Shown here piece after piece: positions 23,323-32,492 of a DNA stretch of 43,626 nt. Source of the DNA: Peptostreptococcus anaerobius VPI 4330 = DSM 2949 (lineage in GTDB: Bacteria > Bacillota > Clostridia > Peptostreptococcales > Peptostreptococcaceae); NCBI RefSeq assembly GCF_000381525.1, contig NZ_KB906620.1:1-43626 (forward strand), in the 5' to 3' direction. The position numbers and the translations under genes were made by a program. The notes under the pieces are model-generated. The model searched no databases and was not told the DNA's origin. It worked only from the letters and a program-made list of their open reading frames with translations. Every line of letters begins with the position of its first letter. Position 1 is the stretch's first letter.

Positions 23323-23982
23323 ATGACTAAAAAGGAATTGACAGATTATAAAATAATGACTATAAAGCTATTGATAAAGGCAGCCAAGTTTGTAATAGAA
23401 GAGTATGGTATAGACAACTTGACTATTAGAAAGGTCGGGGATAAGGCTGGCTACAATAGTGCTACCATTTATAATTATTTTGAAAACATAGAACATCTTA
23501 AGATATTTGTATTCTTGTTTGATTATGATGAATACATAAGCGATTTAGAGAACTATGTAGATGATAGTTTAACAAGTTTGGAGAATTATCATAATGTGTG
23601 GGAATGTTATGCAAAGCATAATATGATAAATATTGACGCTTTCTATAGCTTTTTCTTCAATAACCTAGAGAGAAACATAGCTGAGTATATAGACGAGTAT
23701 TATCAGATTTTCCCAGTTAAAAAGGTAGAGCATAGTAAATTTATAGAAAAGATGCTCGAGTCTTCTTCTCTTGAAAGCAGAAATATCTATATGCTACAAG
23801 AAATTGCAAATGATGGATTCTTAGACCAAGACAAGCTTGAGTGGGTCAATGACCTTACTTCATACTCGCATGAATCAATTCTTTATAGGGTATATAAGGG
23901 TAAGATTTCTAGAGATGATGGGGCAGATATGATACTATCTTTTGTTGATAATATACTTCAAGAACACATTATTAAAAATTAG
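23323..23982 (+). CDS. TetR/AcrR family transcriptional regulator
   Basis: 219 residues. The N-terminal 60 residues form a TetR helix-turn-helix: AAKFVIEEYGIDNLTIRKVGDKAGYNSATIYNYFENIEHL, with the classic T-I-R..A-G-x-N-x-x-T-I-Y-N-Y-F. The remaining C-terminal ligand or dimer domain is acidic and matches nothing I recognise. It is a monocistronic gene with a strong AAAGGAG/GGGGG site, and its target may be itself or the divergent neighbours, but no operator was identified. The two downstream genes are on the opposite strand and share the bidirectional terminator. Confidence 0.85.
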   Translation: MTKKELTDYKIMTIKLLIKAAKFVIEEYGIDNLTIRKVGDKAGYNSATIYNYFENIEHLKIFVFLFDYDEYISDLENYVDDSLTSLENYHNVWECYAKHNMINIDAFYSFFFNNLERNIAEYIDEYYQIFPVKKVEHSKFIEKMLESSSLESRNIYMLQEIANDGFLDQDKLEWVNDLTSYSHESILYRVYKGKISRDDGADMILSFVDNILQEHIIKN

Positions 23983-23991
23983 TAAATAAAT

Positions 23992-24024
23992 AAGCCTTCA
24001 AAAGAAGTTTACTTTTGAAGGCTT
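23992..24024. terminator. Bidirectional terminator between TetR gene and DUF948 gene
   Basis: AAGCCTTCAAAAG (23992-24004) pairs perfectly with CTTTTGAAGGCTT (24012-24024). A-rich and T-rich flanks let it work on both strands. Confidence 0.85.
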
Positions 24025-24035
24025 ATATTTTTGAT

Positions 24036-24353
24036 TTATTTTTTTATTGTGTCTTTTACTATTTTTACTACATCTACTGATGTACTAACACCGGACTTAA
24101 TCCTGTCCTTGATAACAGCAGCATCTTCTGTGATGTCCTTTGCATTTCCAACGATTGTATCAACATTGCCTGTTATCGAAGGCAAGTTTGCTACTGTAAG
24201 ACCTATGCTGTTCCTGTTTTCTTTAATCAATGTGTCAACACTTCTAAGAATCTCTGCAAGTCTTTTTAAAAAGATTATAAGAAAAACCATTGCAACACAC
24301 CCTAGTAGAGCAAGAATTGATAGGAATAAACTCATATCTAATGTAATTGTCAT
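24036..24353 (-). CDS. DUF948-like small membrane protein
   Basis: 105 residues. An N-terminal membrane helix (about 7-29) is followed by an amphipathic helix region with repeated small residues (VDTLIKENR, GNVDTIVGNAKDITEDAAVI), as in DUF948/YtxG-type proteins. In Bacillus the ytxG-ytxH pair is a stress-linked operon. Here the second gene of a minus-strand pair, 16 bp after the YtxH-like gene and with an AAGGAG site. Both genes begin MTIT. Function is not established; a membrane-stress or surface role is inferred only. Confidence 0.6.
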   Translation of the reverse strand: MTITLDMSLFLSILALLGCVAMVFLIIFLKRLAEILRSVDTLIKENRNSIGLTVANLPSITGNVDTIVGNAKDITEDAAVIKDRIKSGVSTSVDVVKIVKDTIKK

Positions 24354-24369
24354 ATCTGATCTCCTTAAT

Positions 24370-25074
24370 CTACTTTTGAATCTTCTTTTCTAACTTTCTT
24401 TCTTCTTTCTGGAATTTATTGAAGGCTTCTTGTTTTTTGTCAGATGCCTTGTCCTCAAGTTCTTTCTTCTTATCGTTTAGCTTGTCTTCAACATCTTCTT
24501 TTTTATCCTTGACAGCATCTTCTATTTCTTCTTTTTTGTCATTAGCCTTATCTGCCATTTCTTCAGCCTTATCGTTTGCCTTTTCAGCTACTTCTTCAGC
24601 TGTATCAACTGTTTTATCGACTGCTTTTCCGAACTTCTTGTCAGCCTTCTGAACATTTTCAACAGTTTTTTCTACCTTGTCTTCGATTTTTCCTTCAAGT
24701 ACATCTAGCTTGTTTTCAAGTGTTTCGAATTTGTTATCTAATTTAACATCTACAACATGATACTTTTCCTTAAAGTATTCATTTACGTTTTCACGAGATT
24801 CTCTTACCTTTGACTTAACTGTTGCTAGTCCGTTGCTAATCTTATAAAGTAGAGTATCTTTTTCAACTACCACATAGTCAGCAACATCAGATGATGTATC
24901 TTTTAGCTTCTGAGCGGTCTTCCTGCCAGTTTCAGTTTCTGATGCTAGCTTTGATGTTACAACACCTGCAGTAACTCCTAGAGCAGCTAGTTTAGCAACC
25001 TTAGCTAGTCTCTGTCTTCTTAATTCTCTCTGTCTCTGCTTTTTCTTCTTTTCAAAATAATTTGTAATTGTCAT
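24370..25074 (-). CDS. YtxH-like protein with long charged coiled-coil repeats
   Basis: 234 residues. It starts with a very basic stretch (KKKKQRQRELRRQR), then a weakly hydrophobic segment (LAALGVTAGVVTSKLA), which may associate with the membrane. From about residue 110 to the end it is a run of acidic/basic helical repeats (EEVAEKANDKAEEMADKAND and similar), resembling LEA or apolipoprotein-like stress proteins. The repeats have imperfect 11-residue spacing. It is the first gene of the pair with the DUF948-like gene, so the two may work together at the membrane, as YtxH/YtxG are thought to. AGGAGG precedes the ATG. A coiled-coil structural role is likely. Confidence 0.55.
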   Translation of the reverse strand: MTITNYFEKKKKQRQRELRRQRLAKVAKLAALGVTAGVVTSKLASETETGRKTAQKLKDTSSDVADYVVVEKDTLLYKISNGLATVKSKVRESRENVNEYFKEKYHVVDVKLDNKFETLENKLDVLEGKIEDKVEKTVENVQKADKKFGKAVDKTVDTAEEVAEKANDKAEEMADKANDKKEEIEDAVKDKKEDVEDKLNDKKKELEDKASDKKQEAFNKFQKEERKLEKKIQK

Positions 25075-25464
25075 AATGACCTCCTGTTATAATAAATTGA
25101 TAATCCGCCTTACATTGCTTATCATTTTTTTATTGATATATTATCTTATTACCCAAAAATAGATAGATTATTAATAAATTTAAATAAAAAACAAGAATTT
25201 TTAGAAAAATATATAAAAAATATATGATTTGAATTATTAAATAGATAAGGTACATGAAATATATAACAAAATGTAATTTATTTCTTTATTTAACTAAAAT
25301 AAAAAGACTTTCAAGCGTGATTAATCCTTTAGAAAGTGAAAAAAGGTTGCATTTTTGTTACAAATATAGTAGAATATAAAACTGTGAAAGGTAAAAGTTA
25401 CAAAGTGTTACTTATTAGCCTATTTTTATGGCTTGTAAGACTAAAACAAAAAAGGAGATTAAGG
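25075..25464. other. Divergent gap between YtxH-like and 3D-domain genes
   Basis: About 390 bp, very AT-rich. It holds a promoter toward the right at 25347-25375 and the leader of the 3D gene, in which AGCC/GGCT and CTTA/TAAG could pair. A weak GACTTTC/GAAAGT hairpin lies near 25308-25340. No gene is seen. Confidence 0.5.
25347..25375 (+). promoter_or_regulatory. Promoter of the 3D-domain protein
   Basis: TTGCAT (25347-25352), 17-bp spacer, TAGAAT (25370-25375). TGTTAC and GTTACA motifs occur in and after it, resembling single WalR half-sites, but spacing is off. Confidence 0.5.
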
Positions 25465-26157
25465 ATGAAGAAAATATTTAATATAATGATGGCAATATTA
25501 CTTGCTGGACAGTTTGCTTTTTATACGACTAGCAAGGTAGAGGCTGCTGAAGATAGTGGCGTGGTAATAGAAAATGAAGAGGGATGGAAGTCTGTGAATA
25601 ATAGACAGATGTACTACAGTGAAAATAAGGCTGTTAAGGGATGGCAAAGAATAGGTGGTCTTTGGTATTACTTTAATAAGGAAGGACATATGGTAAGCGG
25701 AGTTCAAACAATAAATGCCAACAAGTATGTTTTTAACCAGGACGGTAGTTTAAAAGAAAAATTGAAAAATAATAGTGAATATACAAGTGTAGTTGAGGGA
25801 AATAAGACACCTGCCCCAGCAAAAAGCTCAAACAATGCTAGGGTTGCAAATGGAGTATATGATAGGAGTGGAAATCTGATTGGAACAGGTAGAAAGTACA
25901 TATCTAATGCAAGTGCTTATTCTGGAGATACAACTACAGCCTCAGGCCAAAGACCTAGATGGGGAACTATAGCAGTTGACCCGAAAGTTATTCCACTTGG
26001 CTCTAGAGTTTATGTTCCTTATTATGATAAGGTATTTATAGCCAATGACACAGGTGGCATAATAAGAGGTACTATGATTGACATATTCATGAAATCACCT
26101 AAAAATATGAGGAATTTTGGTAGAAGAAATATAGAAATATATGTTCTAAACAAATAA
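25465..26157 (+). CDS. Secreted cell-wall protein with choline-binding-like repeats and a 3D domain
   Basis: 230 residues. Residues 1-28 are a signal peptide (KKIF...ILLAG...VEA). Next come two to three CW-binding-type repeats with aromatic motifs (MYYSENKAVKGW, WYYFNKEGHMV, KYVFNQDG). The C-terminal 90 residues form a 3D domain, found in lytic transglycosylase-like proteins such as YuiC, with the three aspartates in AVDPKVIPLGS, IANDTG and MIDIF. It is likely an exported muralytic enzyme anchored to the wall. The ATG at 25465 is chosen because AAAGGAG lies before it and the signal peptide begins there; the upstream frame has no ribosome site. It is monocistronic with its own terminator. Confidence 0.88.
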   Translation: MKKIFNIMMAILLAGQFAFYTTSKVEAAEDSGVVIENEEGWKSVNNRQMYYSENKAVKGWQRIGGLWYYFNKEGHMVSGVQTINANKYVFNQDGSLKEKLKNNSEYTSVVEGNKTPAPAKSSNNARVANGVYDRSGNLIGTGRKYISNASAYSGDTTTASGQRPRWGTIAVDPKVIPLGSRVYVPYYDKVFIANDTGGIIRGTMIDIFMKSPKNMRNFGRRNIEIYVLNK

Positions 26158-26248
26158 AATATAATAAGGTAGAGAATATAGTATAAAAAACTATAATAAA
26201 AAAATTACAATAAAAAACTATAATAAATGAAAATTCTATAGTAAATAA

Positions 26249-26279
26249 AAAATGCTGTTGGCTATGCCTGCAGCATTTT
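26249..26279 (+). terminator. Terminator of the 3D-domain gene
   Basis: AAAATGCTG (26249-26257) pairs with CAGCATTTT (26271-26279), and GGC/GCC pair inside the loop. Confidence 0.8.
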
Positions 26280-26316
26280 ATAATTAATGTATATTGAATA
26301 ATATATATCTGACTAT

Positions 26317-26901
26317 TTATAGCATTCTTTTTTTGAAAATATCCTTATGACTAGATACAAAGTATAGGGCGGATGTATCTTGAGTTGATGGATTTTTTAT
26401 CTTGTATCTGTAATCTGATACCAATCTCATGCTGTCTCCAGCATTTAATACAACTTCACCTCCTTGGTTATTGCAAATTGAAAGATCACCTTTTTCTACT
26501 AGGATTATCTCTTCACTGTTTAAGTCAGAAAGTGGATAGTATACAGTTTCAGTTTTTGCTCTTATTTTTACCCTGTATAAGTCAAATTCAGAGCTTTTGC
26601 CACCAGCTGTTAGCAACTGAAATTCAAGGTTACTTTTGCAGGTATCTATAATTGTGGGTTGTTCATCAACCCTTCTTACAAGAGATTCTAGTGTGAATGA
26701 CTCTTTGAATAATGATGATACAGATAAGTTCATTGTACGAGCTATTGATGTTATAACACTTAAACTTGGATTACCTAGACCTCTTTCAAGTTGGCTAAGT
26801 AGGGCAGTGCTTATTCCTGAACGCTTAGAAAAATCTTTGATAGTAATATTATTACTTCTTCTATAGTCGGCTAACTTAGAACCTAGTTGTGAAACATCCA
26901 T
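26317..26901 (-). CDS. XRE-family regulator with C-terminal cupin domain
   Basis: 194 residues. Residues 5-60 form a Cro/C1 helix-turn-helix (KLADYRRSNNITIKDFSKRSGISTALLSQLERG pattern, then NPSLSVITSIARTM). From about 115 to 185 a cupin beta-barrel follows, with the glycine-and-aspartate turn LNAGDSMRL. Such HTH-cupin proteins often sense amino acids, polyamines or other metabolites. The AGAGGAGGTG site before the ATG is strong. It stands alone on the minus strand; the target genes cannot be identified here, though it may act on itself. Metal-binding histidines of the cupin are not evident. Confidence 0.9.
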   Translation of the reverse strand: MDVSQLGSKLADYRRSNNITIKDFSKRSGISTALLSQLERGLGNPSLSVITSIARTMNLSVSSLFKESFTLESLVRRVDEQPTIIDTCKSNLEFQLLTAGGKSSEFDLYRVKIRAKTETVYYPLSDLNSEEIILVEKGDLSICNNQGGEVVLNAGDSMRLVSDYRYKIKNPSTQDTSALYFVSSHKDIFKKRML

Positions 26902-27292
26902 ATTACACCTCCTCTTATATAAGTATTATTTTTTATTTAACAAATATTGATACAATAACTTTGAGAAAATAATACATATGAGATTTTAAATTATTTTTTG
27001 TGGAACGCCAACGTATAATAAGTTCAAAAATACTTAAGATATATAATTTCGAAATATTTAGAACTATACTATCTAATCATTATTATATCACTTTTTAATA
27101 TTAATTACAGTTAATTTAATAAAAAAAATCACAAATAAATAAATTTTGTTTAATGTATATACTTGTGGTAAAATATATAGTGATACATTTTAAGAAAAAT
27201 AATAAATTATGTTTGTATATTCAATATTACAACTTAAAAATTATTTGTTATAATGAAAAAGTTTTACAAACAAATTAGAAAGTGATTAGTAT
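26902..27292. other. AT-rich gap before ruvC
   Basis: About 390 bp without a gene. It holds a candidate promoter at 27146-27174 and a second TATAAT at 27249-27254, 39 bp before ruvC, without a clear -35 box. Confidence 0.5.
27146..27174 (+). promoter_or_regulatory. Candidate promoter upstream of ruvC
   Basis: TTGTTT (27146-27151), 17-bp spacer, TAAAAT (27169-27174). Confidence 0.45.
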
Positions 27293-27787
27293 ATGATTAT
27301 TTTGGGAATAGATCCAGGACTTGCTATAATTGGTTATGGTATAGTCGAATACAAAAACAGCAAGTTTAGGACCATAGATTATGGTGCTATTACAACCCCT
27401 GCCGGAATGCCGACTGTTGAAAGGTTGGATATGATATATAGGGGCATGAATCAATTGTTTCACCTCTATGATATTGATGAAGTAAGTATAGAAGAATTAT
27501 TTTTTAACAAGAATATAACAACTGGTATCACGGTTGCCCAGGCTAGGGGGGTAATTCTTTTGTCTTGCGTTCAACATTCTGTACCTATCTACGAGTACAC
27601 TCCACTCCAGGTAAAACAAGGTGTGTGTGGTTATGGTAGAGCGGACAAGAGTCAGGTCCAGAGGATGGTAACATCATTTTTAAATCTAAAATCTGTGCCA
27701 AAACCGGACGATGTTGCGGATGCGTTGGCTATAGCTATATGTCATGCTCATTCGAATAGGCTGAGTAAGGAATTGAATAGATTTTAG
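27293..27787 (+). CDS. ruvC: Holliday junction endonuclease RuvC
   Basis: 164 residues. RuvC cuts Holliday junctions in recombination repair. It begins IILGIDPGLAIIGYG with the catalytic Asp, has the catalytic Glu in SIEELFF, and ends with KPDDVADALAIAICHA, which carries the later acidic residues. The VKQGVCGYGRADKSQVQ basic stretch is the DNA-binding loop. The ATG has an AAAGTGAT site. It is followed at 135 bp by ruvA, so the three Ruv genes lie together, as in many Firmicutes. Confidence 0.96.
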   Translation: MIILGIDPGLAIIGYGIVEYKNSKFRTIDYGAITTPAGMPTVERLDMIYRGMNQLFHLYDIDEVSIEELFFNKNITTGITVAQARGVILLSCVQHSVPIYEYTPLQVKQGVCGYGRADKSQVQRMVTSFLNLKSVPKPDDVADALAIAICHAHSNRLSKELNRF

Positions 27788-27922
27788 CAGATGAAGACAT
27801 TTTAATATCATTAATCGTTGAACTTATGATATATAGTATATTTTTAATTTAAAGCTATAAATTATTATAAATAAAGCATAAATGAAGTCCAAAGGGTTAA
27901 TATTATAATAGAAAGGAAGATT

Positions 27923-28546
27923 ATGATAGGATACATAAAGGGGATAATCGATGAAATTGGCATTGATTATATATTGATAGAAAACAATGGTATCGGATAC
28001 AAATTGCTAGTATCAACAACCACTTTGAGCCAGCTATCAATTGGTCAGGAGGCCAAGATATATACAAAGATGATAGTTAGAGAAGATGATATAAGCCTAT
28101 GTGGTTTTTATAGTAAGGAAGAAGAGGAAATGTTTAAGCTTCTTACATCAGTATCAAAGGTAGGGACAAAAGTAGGTATGGGTATATTGTCGTTTGCACC
28201 ACCTGCAAGGATACAGGCTATAATAATTAACTCTGACGTCACTGCTATGTCAAAGGCACCTGGAGTTGGTAAAAAGACAGCAGAGAGAATAATATTGGAG
28301 TTAAAGGACAAGGTCGGAAAAATTGTGATAGATGGACTTGATACTATGGAAAACTTACCACTTTCTGGAAAGGAAATTGCAATAGACAATTCAGAGGATG
28401 AAGCTATCAGCGCACTTATCGCCCTTGGGTACACAAGTTCTGAGGCACAAGAATCTGTCAACTTTGTCAAGCAACCTGGTATGGATGTTGAAGTGATTAT
28501 AAAGAAGGCACTTGAGTATATAATGAAGACTAGCTTGAAATTTTAA
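27923..28546 (+). CDS. ruvA: Holliday junction DNA helicase subunit RuvA
   Basis: 207 residues. RuvA binds the junction and loads the RuvB motor. The N-terminal OB fold (MIGYIKGIIDEI, the junction-binding acidic pin region) is followed by two helix-hairpin-helix segments (LLTSVSKVGTKVGMGIL and SKAPGVGKKTAERIILELKDK) and the flexible C-terminal domain III (EDEAISALIALGYTSSEA) that touches RuvB. Site: AAAGGAAG. ruvB follows after 13 bp, with its site inside the gap, indicating a common transcript. Confidence 0.97.
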   Translation: MIGYIKGIIDEIGIDYILIENNGIGYKLLVSTTTLSQLSIGQEAKIYTKMIVREDDISLCGFYSKEEEEMFKLLTSVSKVGTKVGMGILSFAPPARIQAIIINSDVTAMSKAPGVGKKTAERIILELKDKVGKIVIDGLDTMENLPLSGKEIAIDNSEDEAISALIALGYTSSEAQESVNFVKQPGMDVEVIIKKALEYIMKTSLKF

Positions 28547-28559
28547 GGAGGGGTCTTAG

Positions 28560-29576
28560 ATGGATGAAGAACGCATAATAACATCGACAATGAAGGAAGA
28601 AGATTTTGAGATTGAGAATAGTCTAAGACCCAAGAGTCTGGATGACTATCTTGGTCAGGAAAAATCCAAGGAACAACTTAGGATATTTATAGATGCAGCC
28701 TTAAATAGGAATGAAGCCCTAGACCATGTCTTATTATATGGACCTCCAGGTCTTGGAAAGACTACCTTAGCGGGCATAATAGCCAATGAAATGGGTGTTA
28801 ATCTTAGAATTACATCAGGACCAGCTATTGAAAGGGCTGGTGACTTGGCGGCGATACTTACCAACCTACAGGAGAATGATGTTTTGTTTATAGATGAGAT
28901 ACACAGGATCAACAGGTCGGTTGAAGAGGTCTTGTACCCTGCCATGGAGGACAACTGTCTAGATATAATCATAGGTAAGGGTCCATCAGCGAGATCTATA
29001 AGACTTGACCTGCCTAAGTTTACCCTTATAGGGGCTACGACTAGGGCTGGTATGCTTACAAATCCACTTAGGGATAGGTTTGGTGTGATTTTAAAATTGG
29101 ACTACTATAATGAAGAAGAATTGGCGGAGATAGTCAAGAGGTCTTCATCTATACTTGGAGCAGGAATTCAAGATGAAGGAGCTATACAGATAGCATCCAG
29201 GTCAAGGGGAACACCTAGAATAGCCAATAGACTCTTAAAAAGGGTCAGAGACTTTGCTCAGGTAAGGGCAGATGGTCAAATAACGGATGATGTCGCAGTA
29301 GATGCCTTAGATTTGATAGGTGTAGACTCGTTGGGGCTTGATTTTGTAGACAACAAACTTTTGACTACAATAATAGACAAGTTCAGGGGTGGACCGGTTG
29401 GACTAGACACTCTTGCTGCCTCAATTGGAGAAGATAGAAATACAATCGAAGACGTATATGAGCCTTACTTGTTGCAGTTGGGTTTTATCAATAGGGCACC
29501 AAGGGGGAGGATAGCAATGCCTAGAGCTTATGAGCACCTGGGTATGCCGTATCCACAAGACAAGGTTAAAAAGTAG
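28560..29576 (+). CDS. ruvB: Holliday junction DNA helicase motor RuvB
   Basis: 338 residues, full length. RuvB is the AAA+ ring that drives branch migration. Visible: [12 protein letters not shown] at the start, Walker [12 protein letters not shown], Walker B LFIDEIHR, sensor 1 GATTRAG, the arginine finger segment NPLRDRFG, sensor 2 [15 protein letters not shown], and the C-terminal winged helix that ends with [24 protein letters not shown] precedes the ATG. It lies 13 bp after ruvA and 18 bp before queA. Confidence 0.98.
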   Translation: MDEERIITSTMKEEDFEIENSLRPKSLDDYLGQEKSKEQLRIFIDAALNRNEALDHVLLYGPPGLGKTTLAGIIANEMGVNLRITSGPAIERAGDLAAILTNLQENDVLFIDEIHRINRSVEEVLYPAMEDNCLDIIIGKGPSARSIRLDLPKFTLIGATTRAGMLTNPLRDRFGVILKLDYYNEEELAEIVKRSSSILGAGIQDEGAIQIASRSRGTPRIANRLLKRVRDFAQVRADGQITDDVAVDALDLIGVDSLGLDFVDNKLLTTIIDKFRGGPVGLDTLAASIGEDRNTIEDVYEPYLLQLGFINRAPRGRIAMPRAYEHLGMPYPQDKVKK

Positions 29577-29594
29577 TAAAAAGGGGAGAAAATT

Positions 29595-30617
29595 TTGAAG
29601 ACAAGTGATTTTAAATACTATCTACCAGAGGAGTTAATAGCTCAGGTACCTATTAAAGATAGGTCTAGTTCAAGGCTTATGGTACTTGATAAAGCTACTG
29701 GAGAGATAGAGCATAGGATTTTTAAGGATATAATAGACTATTTAGAAGAGGGTGACTGCCTTGTCCTAAATGATACAAGGGTAATACCAGCCAGATTGAT
29801 AGGTGAAAAAGAATCAAGTGGTGGAAGGGTTGAATTCTTATTATTGAAGAGAGATGGTGAGCTTTGGGAAACTTTGGTTAAGCCCGGCAAACGTGCCAAA
29901 ATAGGATCTAGGATATCTTTTGGCGGCGGTAAGTTAGTTGCAGAAGTTGTTGATATAGTAGAAGATGGGTCTAGAATGGTCAAGTTTATCTATGATGGTA
30001 TATTTGAAGAAGTATTGGATGAACTAGGCAATATGCCACTTCCTCCATACATAACTGCAAAGCTTGATGACAAGGAAAGATATCAGACTGTCTATTCTAA
30101 GCATAAGGGATCAGCTGCAGCACCTACAGCAGGACTACACTTTACGGAATGCTTGTTGGAAGAAATAAAATCTAAGGGTGTAGACCTAGCATTTGTTACC
30201 CTTCACGTTGGTTTAGGGACATTTAGACCTGTAAAGGTAGATGATGTAGAGAGCCACAAGATGCATTCTGAATTTTATGTAGTCAGTGAAGAAGCTGCAG
30301 AAAAAATCAACAGGGCAAAGGAAAATGGCAAGAGGATTATATGTGTGGGAACTACAAGTTGTAGGACTATTGAATCTGTAGCAAGTGAAGATGGTAAAAT
30401 GCATGCCAAAACTGGGTGGACAGACATATTTATATATCCAGGTTATAAATTTAAGGTTGTAGACAATCTAATAACTAACTTTCACTTACCAGAATCAACA
30501 TTGGTCATGCTTGTAAGTGCCCTATCAAAGAAAGAATATGTTCTTTCTGCCTATGAAGAAGCTGTTAAAGAGAAGTATAGGTTTTTCTCTTTTGGTGACG
30601 CTATGTTTTTTAAGTAG
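29595..30617 (+). CDS. queA: S-adenosylmethionine:tRNA ribosyltransferase-isomerase
   Basis: 340 residues. It adds the cyclopentenediol ring to make epoxyqueuosine in tRNA (positions G34 of Asp, Asn, His, Tyr tRNAs). Family marks: start [26 protein letters not shown]-like segment ([11 protein letters not shown]), [41 protein letters not shown], and the end [16 protein letters not shown]. The start codon is TTG at 29595, 7 nt after AAAAAGGGGAG. It precedes tgt in the classic queA-tgt pair, so both steps of queuosine modification are encoded together. Confidence 0.97.
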   Translation: MKTSDFKYYLPEELIAQVPIKDRSSSRLMVLDKATGEIEHRIFKDIIDYLEEGDCLVLNDTRVIPARLIGEKESSGGRVEFLLLKRDGELWETLVKPGKRAKIGSRISFGGGKLVAEVVDIVEDGSRMVKFIYDGIFEEVLDELGNMPLPPYITAKLDDKERYQTVYSKHKGSAAAPTAGLHFTECLLEEIKSKGVDLAFVTLHVGLGTFRPVKVDDVESHKMHSEFYVVSEEAAEKINRAKENGKRIICVGTTSCRTIESVASEDGKMHAKTGWTDIFIYPGYKFKVVDNLITNFHLPESTLVMLVSALSKKEYVLSAYEEAVKEKYRFFSFGDAMFFK

Positions 30618-30713
30618 GAACATAATATAGGGTTTATATTGGATATAAAGTCATTGGTAAATGAAAAACAGTTAAATACAAGTAAGAAGACATAATTAAG
30701 AAGGGGATATTAA

Positions 30714-31832
<1,119 letters not shown>

Positions 31833-31887
31833 GGTAAAGATGGTTTATAATAAGGATATGTAGTAAGTAATTATTAGGAGGGATAGT

Positions 31888-32208
31888 ATGCCACAGAATC
31901 AGATGATAATGGGTATAGGAATTTGGGTATTGATATTTGTCATATTCTATTTCCTATTGATCAGACCACAGAAAAAGAGAGATAATCAGTTAAAAGAAAT
32001 GAGAAACTCTATCGAAAGAGGCGATACTGTAGTGACAGTTGGTGGAATTATAGCCAAGGTATCTAAGGTAGATGAAGACAAGGTAGTTCTAGAATTAGGT
32101 CCAAGTAGGACTAAGGTTCCATTCGAAAAATGGGCTATTGGTAGGATAGTTGAAAAAGTTTCAAATGAAGAACCAATAGAAAATGTTGAGGACAAGCTAG
32201 AACAATAA
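31888..32208 (+). CDS. yajC: Preprotein translocase subunit YajC
   Basis: 106 residues with one N-terminal membrane helix (about 9-28: IGIWVLIFVIFYFLLIRPQ) and a small cytosolic beta domain (SIERGDTVVTVGGIIAKV). It is an accessory of the Sec export machinery with SecDF, though secD/secF are not beside it here. TAGGAGGG precedes the ATG. The queA-tgt-yajC order is conserved. Here the usual downstream neighbour, the SCIFF maturase and secDF, is missing and a stand-alone SCIFF gene follows. Confidence 0.95.
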   Translation: MPQNQMIMGIGIWVLIFVIFYFLLIRPQKKRDNQLKEMRNSIERGDTVVTVGGIIAKVSKVDEDKVVLELGPSRTKVPFEKWAIGRIVEKVSNEEPIENVEDKLEQ

Positions 32209-32216
32209 AAGCAAAC

Positions 32217-32245
32217 TTGAAATTATATCCATATTTTGGTATAAT
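32217..32245 (+). promoter_or_regulatory. Near-perfect promoter of the SCIFF gene
   Basis: TTGAAA (32217-32222), 17-bp spacer, TATAAT (32240-32245), right after the yajC stop. This gives the SCIFF gene its own strong start point and a leader of about 30 nt. Confidence 0.75.
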
Positions 32246-32283
32246 GAATAGAGAAAATTTATTATAGTATGGAGGGTAAAGAC

Positions 32284-32427
32284 ATGGAAAAAAAGCATGT
32301 GAAGACTCTTTCAAAGGCTACTCTAAAGAAGAGTGCAGCTAAGGGTGGATGTGGAGAATGTCAGACATCTTGCCAGTCAGCTTGCAAAACTTCTTGTACA
32401 GTTGCTAATCAGGAGTGCGAAAGATAG
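32284..32427 (+). CDS. scfA: SCIFF peptide (six cysteines in forty-five residues), thioether-peptide precursor
   Basis: A 47-residue ribosomal peptide: basic N-terminal leader (MEKKHVKTLSKATLKKSAAK) and a core with six Cys in the order GGCGECQTSCQSACKTSC and a final QEC. The spacing and the QTSCQSACKTSC block match the near-universal clostridial SCIFF family, whose radical SAM partner (scfB) makes sulfur-to-alpha-carbon links from these Cys. The gene has a GGAGGG site 6 nt before the ATG, a strong private promoter and a terminator, so it can be made in excess of its maturase. The maturase normally lies immediately downstream; here no scfB is in the window. The final role of the product is unknown. 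Confidence 0.93.
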   Translation: MEKKHVKTLSKATLKKSAAKGGCGECQTSCQSACKTSCTVANQECER

Positions 32428-32434
32428 TATACGT

Positions 32435-32458
32435 AAAAACAGCCTTAGGGCTGTTTTT
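32435..32458 (+). terminator. Terminator of the SCIFF gene
   Basis: AAAAACAGCC (32435-32444) pairs with GGCTGTTTTT (32449-32458) with a TTAG loop. Confidence 0.85.
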
Positions 32459-32492
32459 ATTGTTCATATTTTATTTTTAAGAGGAGGATAGT

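Noticed and set aside
25090-25200. Possible sigma-B-type promoter (GGGTAA) before the YtxH-like gene
   Set aside because: No matching GTTT-type -35 box at the right distance.
25350-25420. WalR binding sites before the 3D-domain gene
   Set aside because: TGTTAC half-sites are present, but the spacing is one base off the TGTWAH-N5-TGTWAH rule.
25336-25464. N-terminal extension of the 3D-domain protein
   Set aside because: It overlaps the promoter and would bury the signal peptide.
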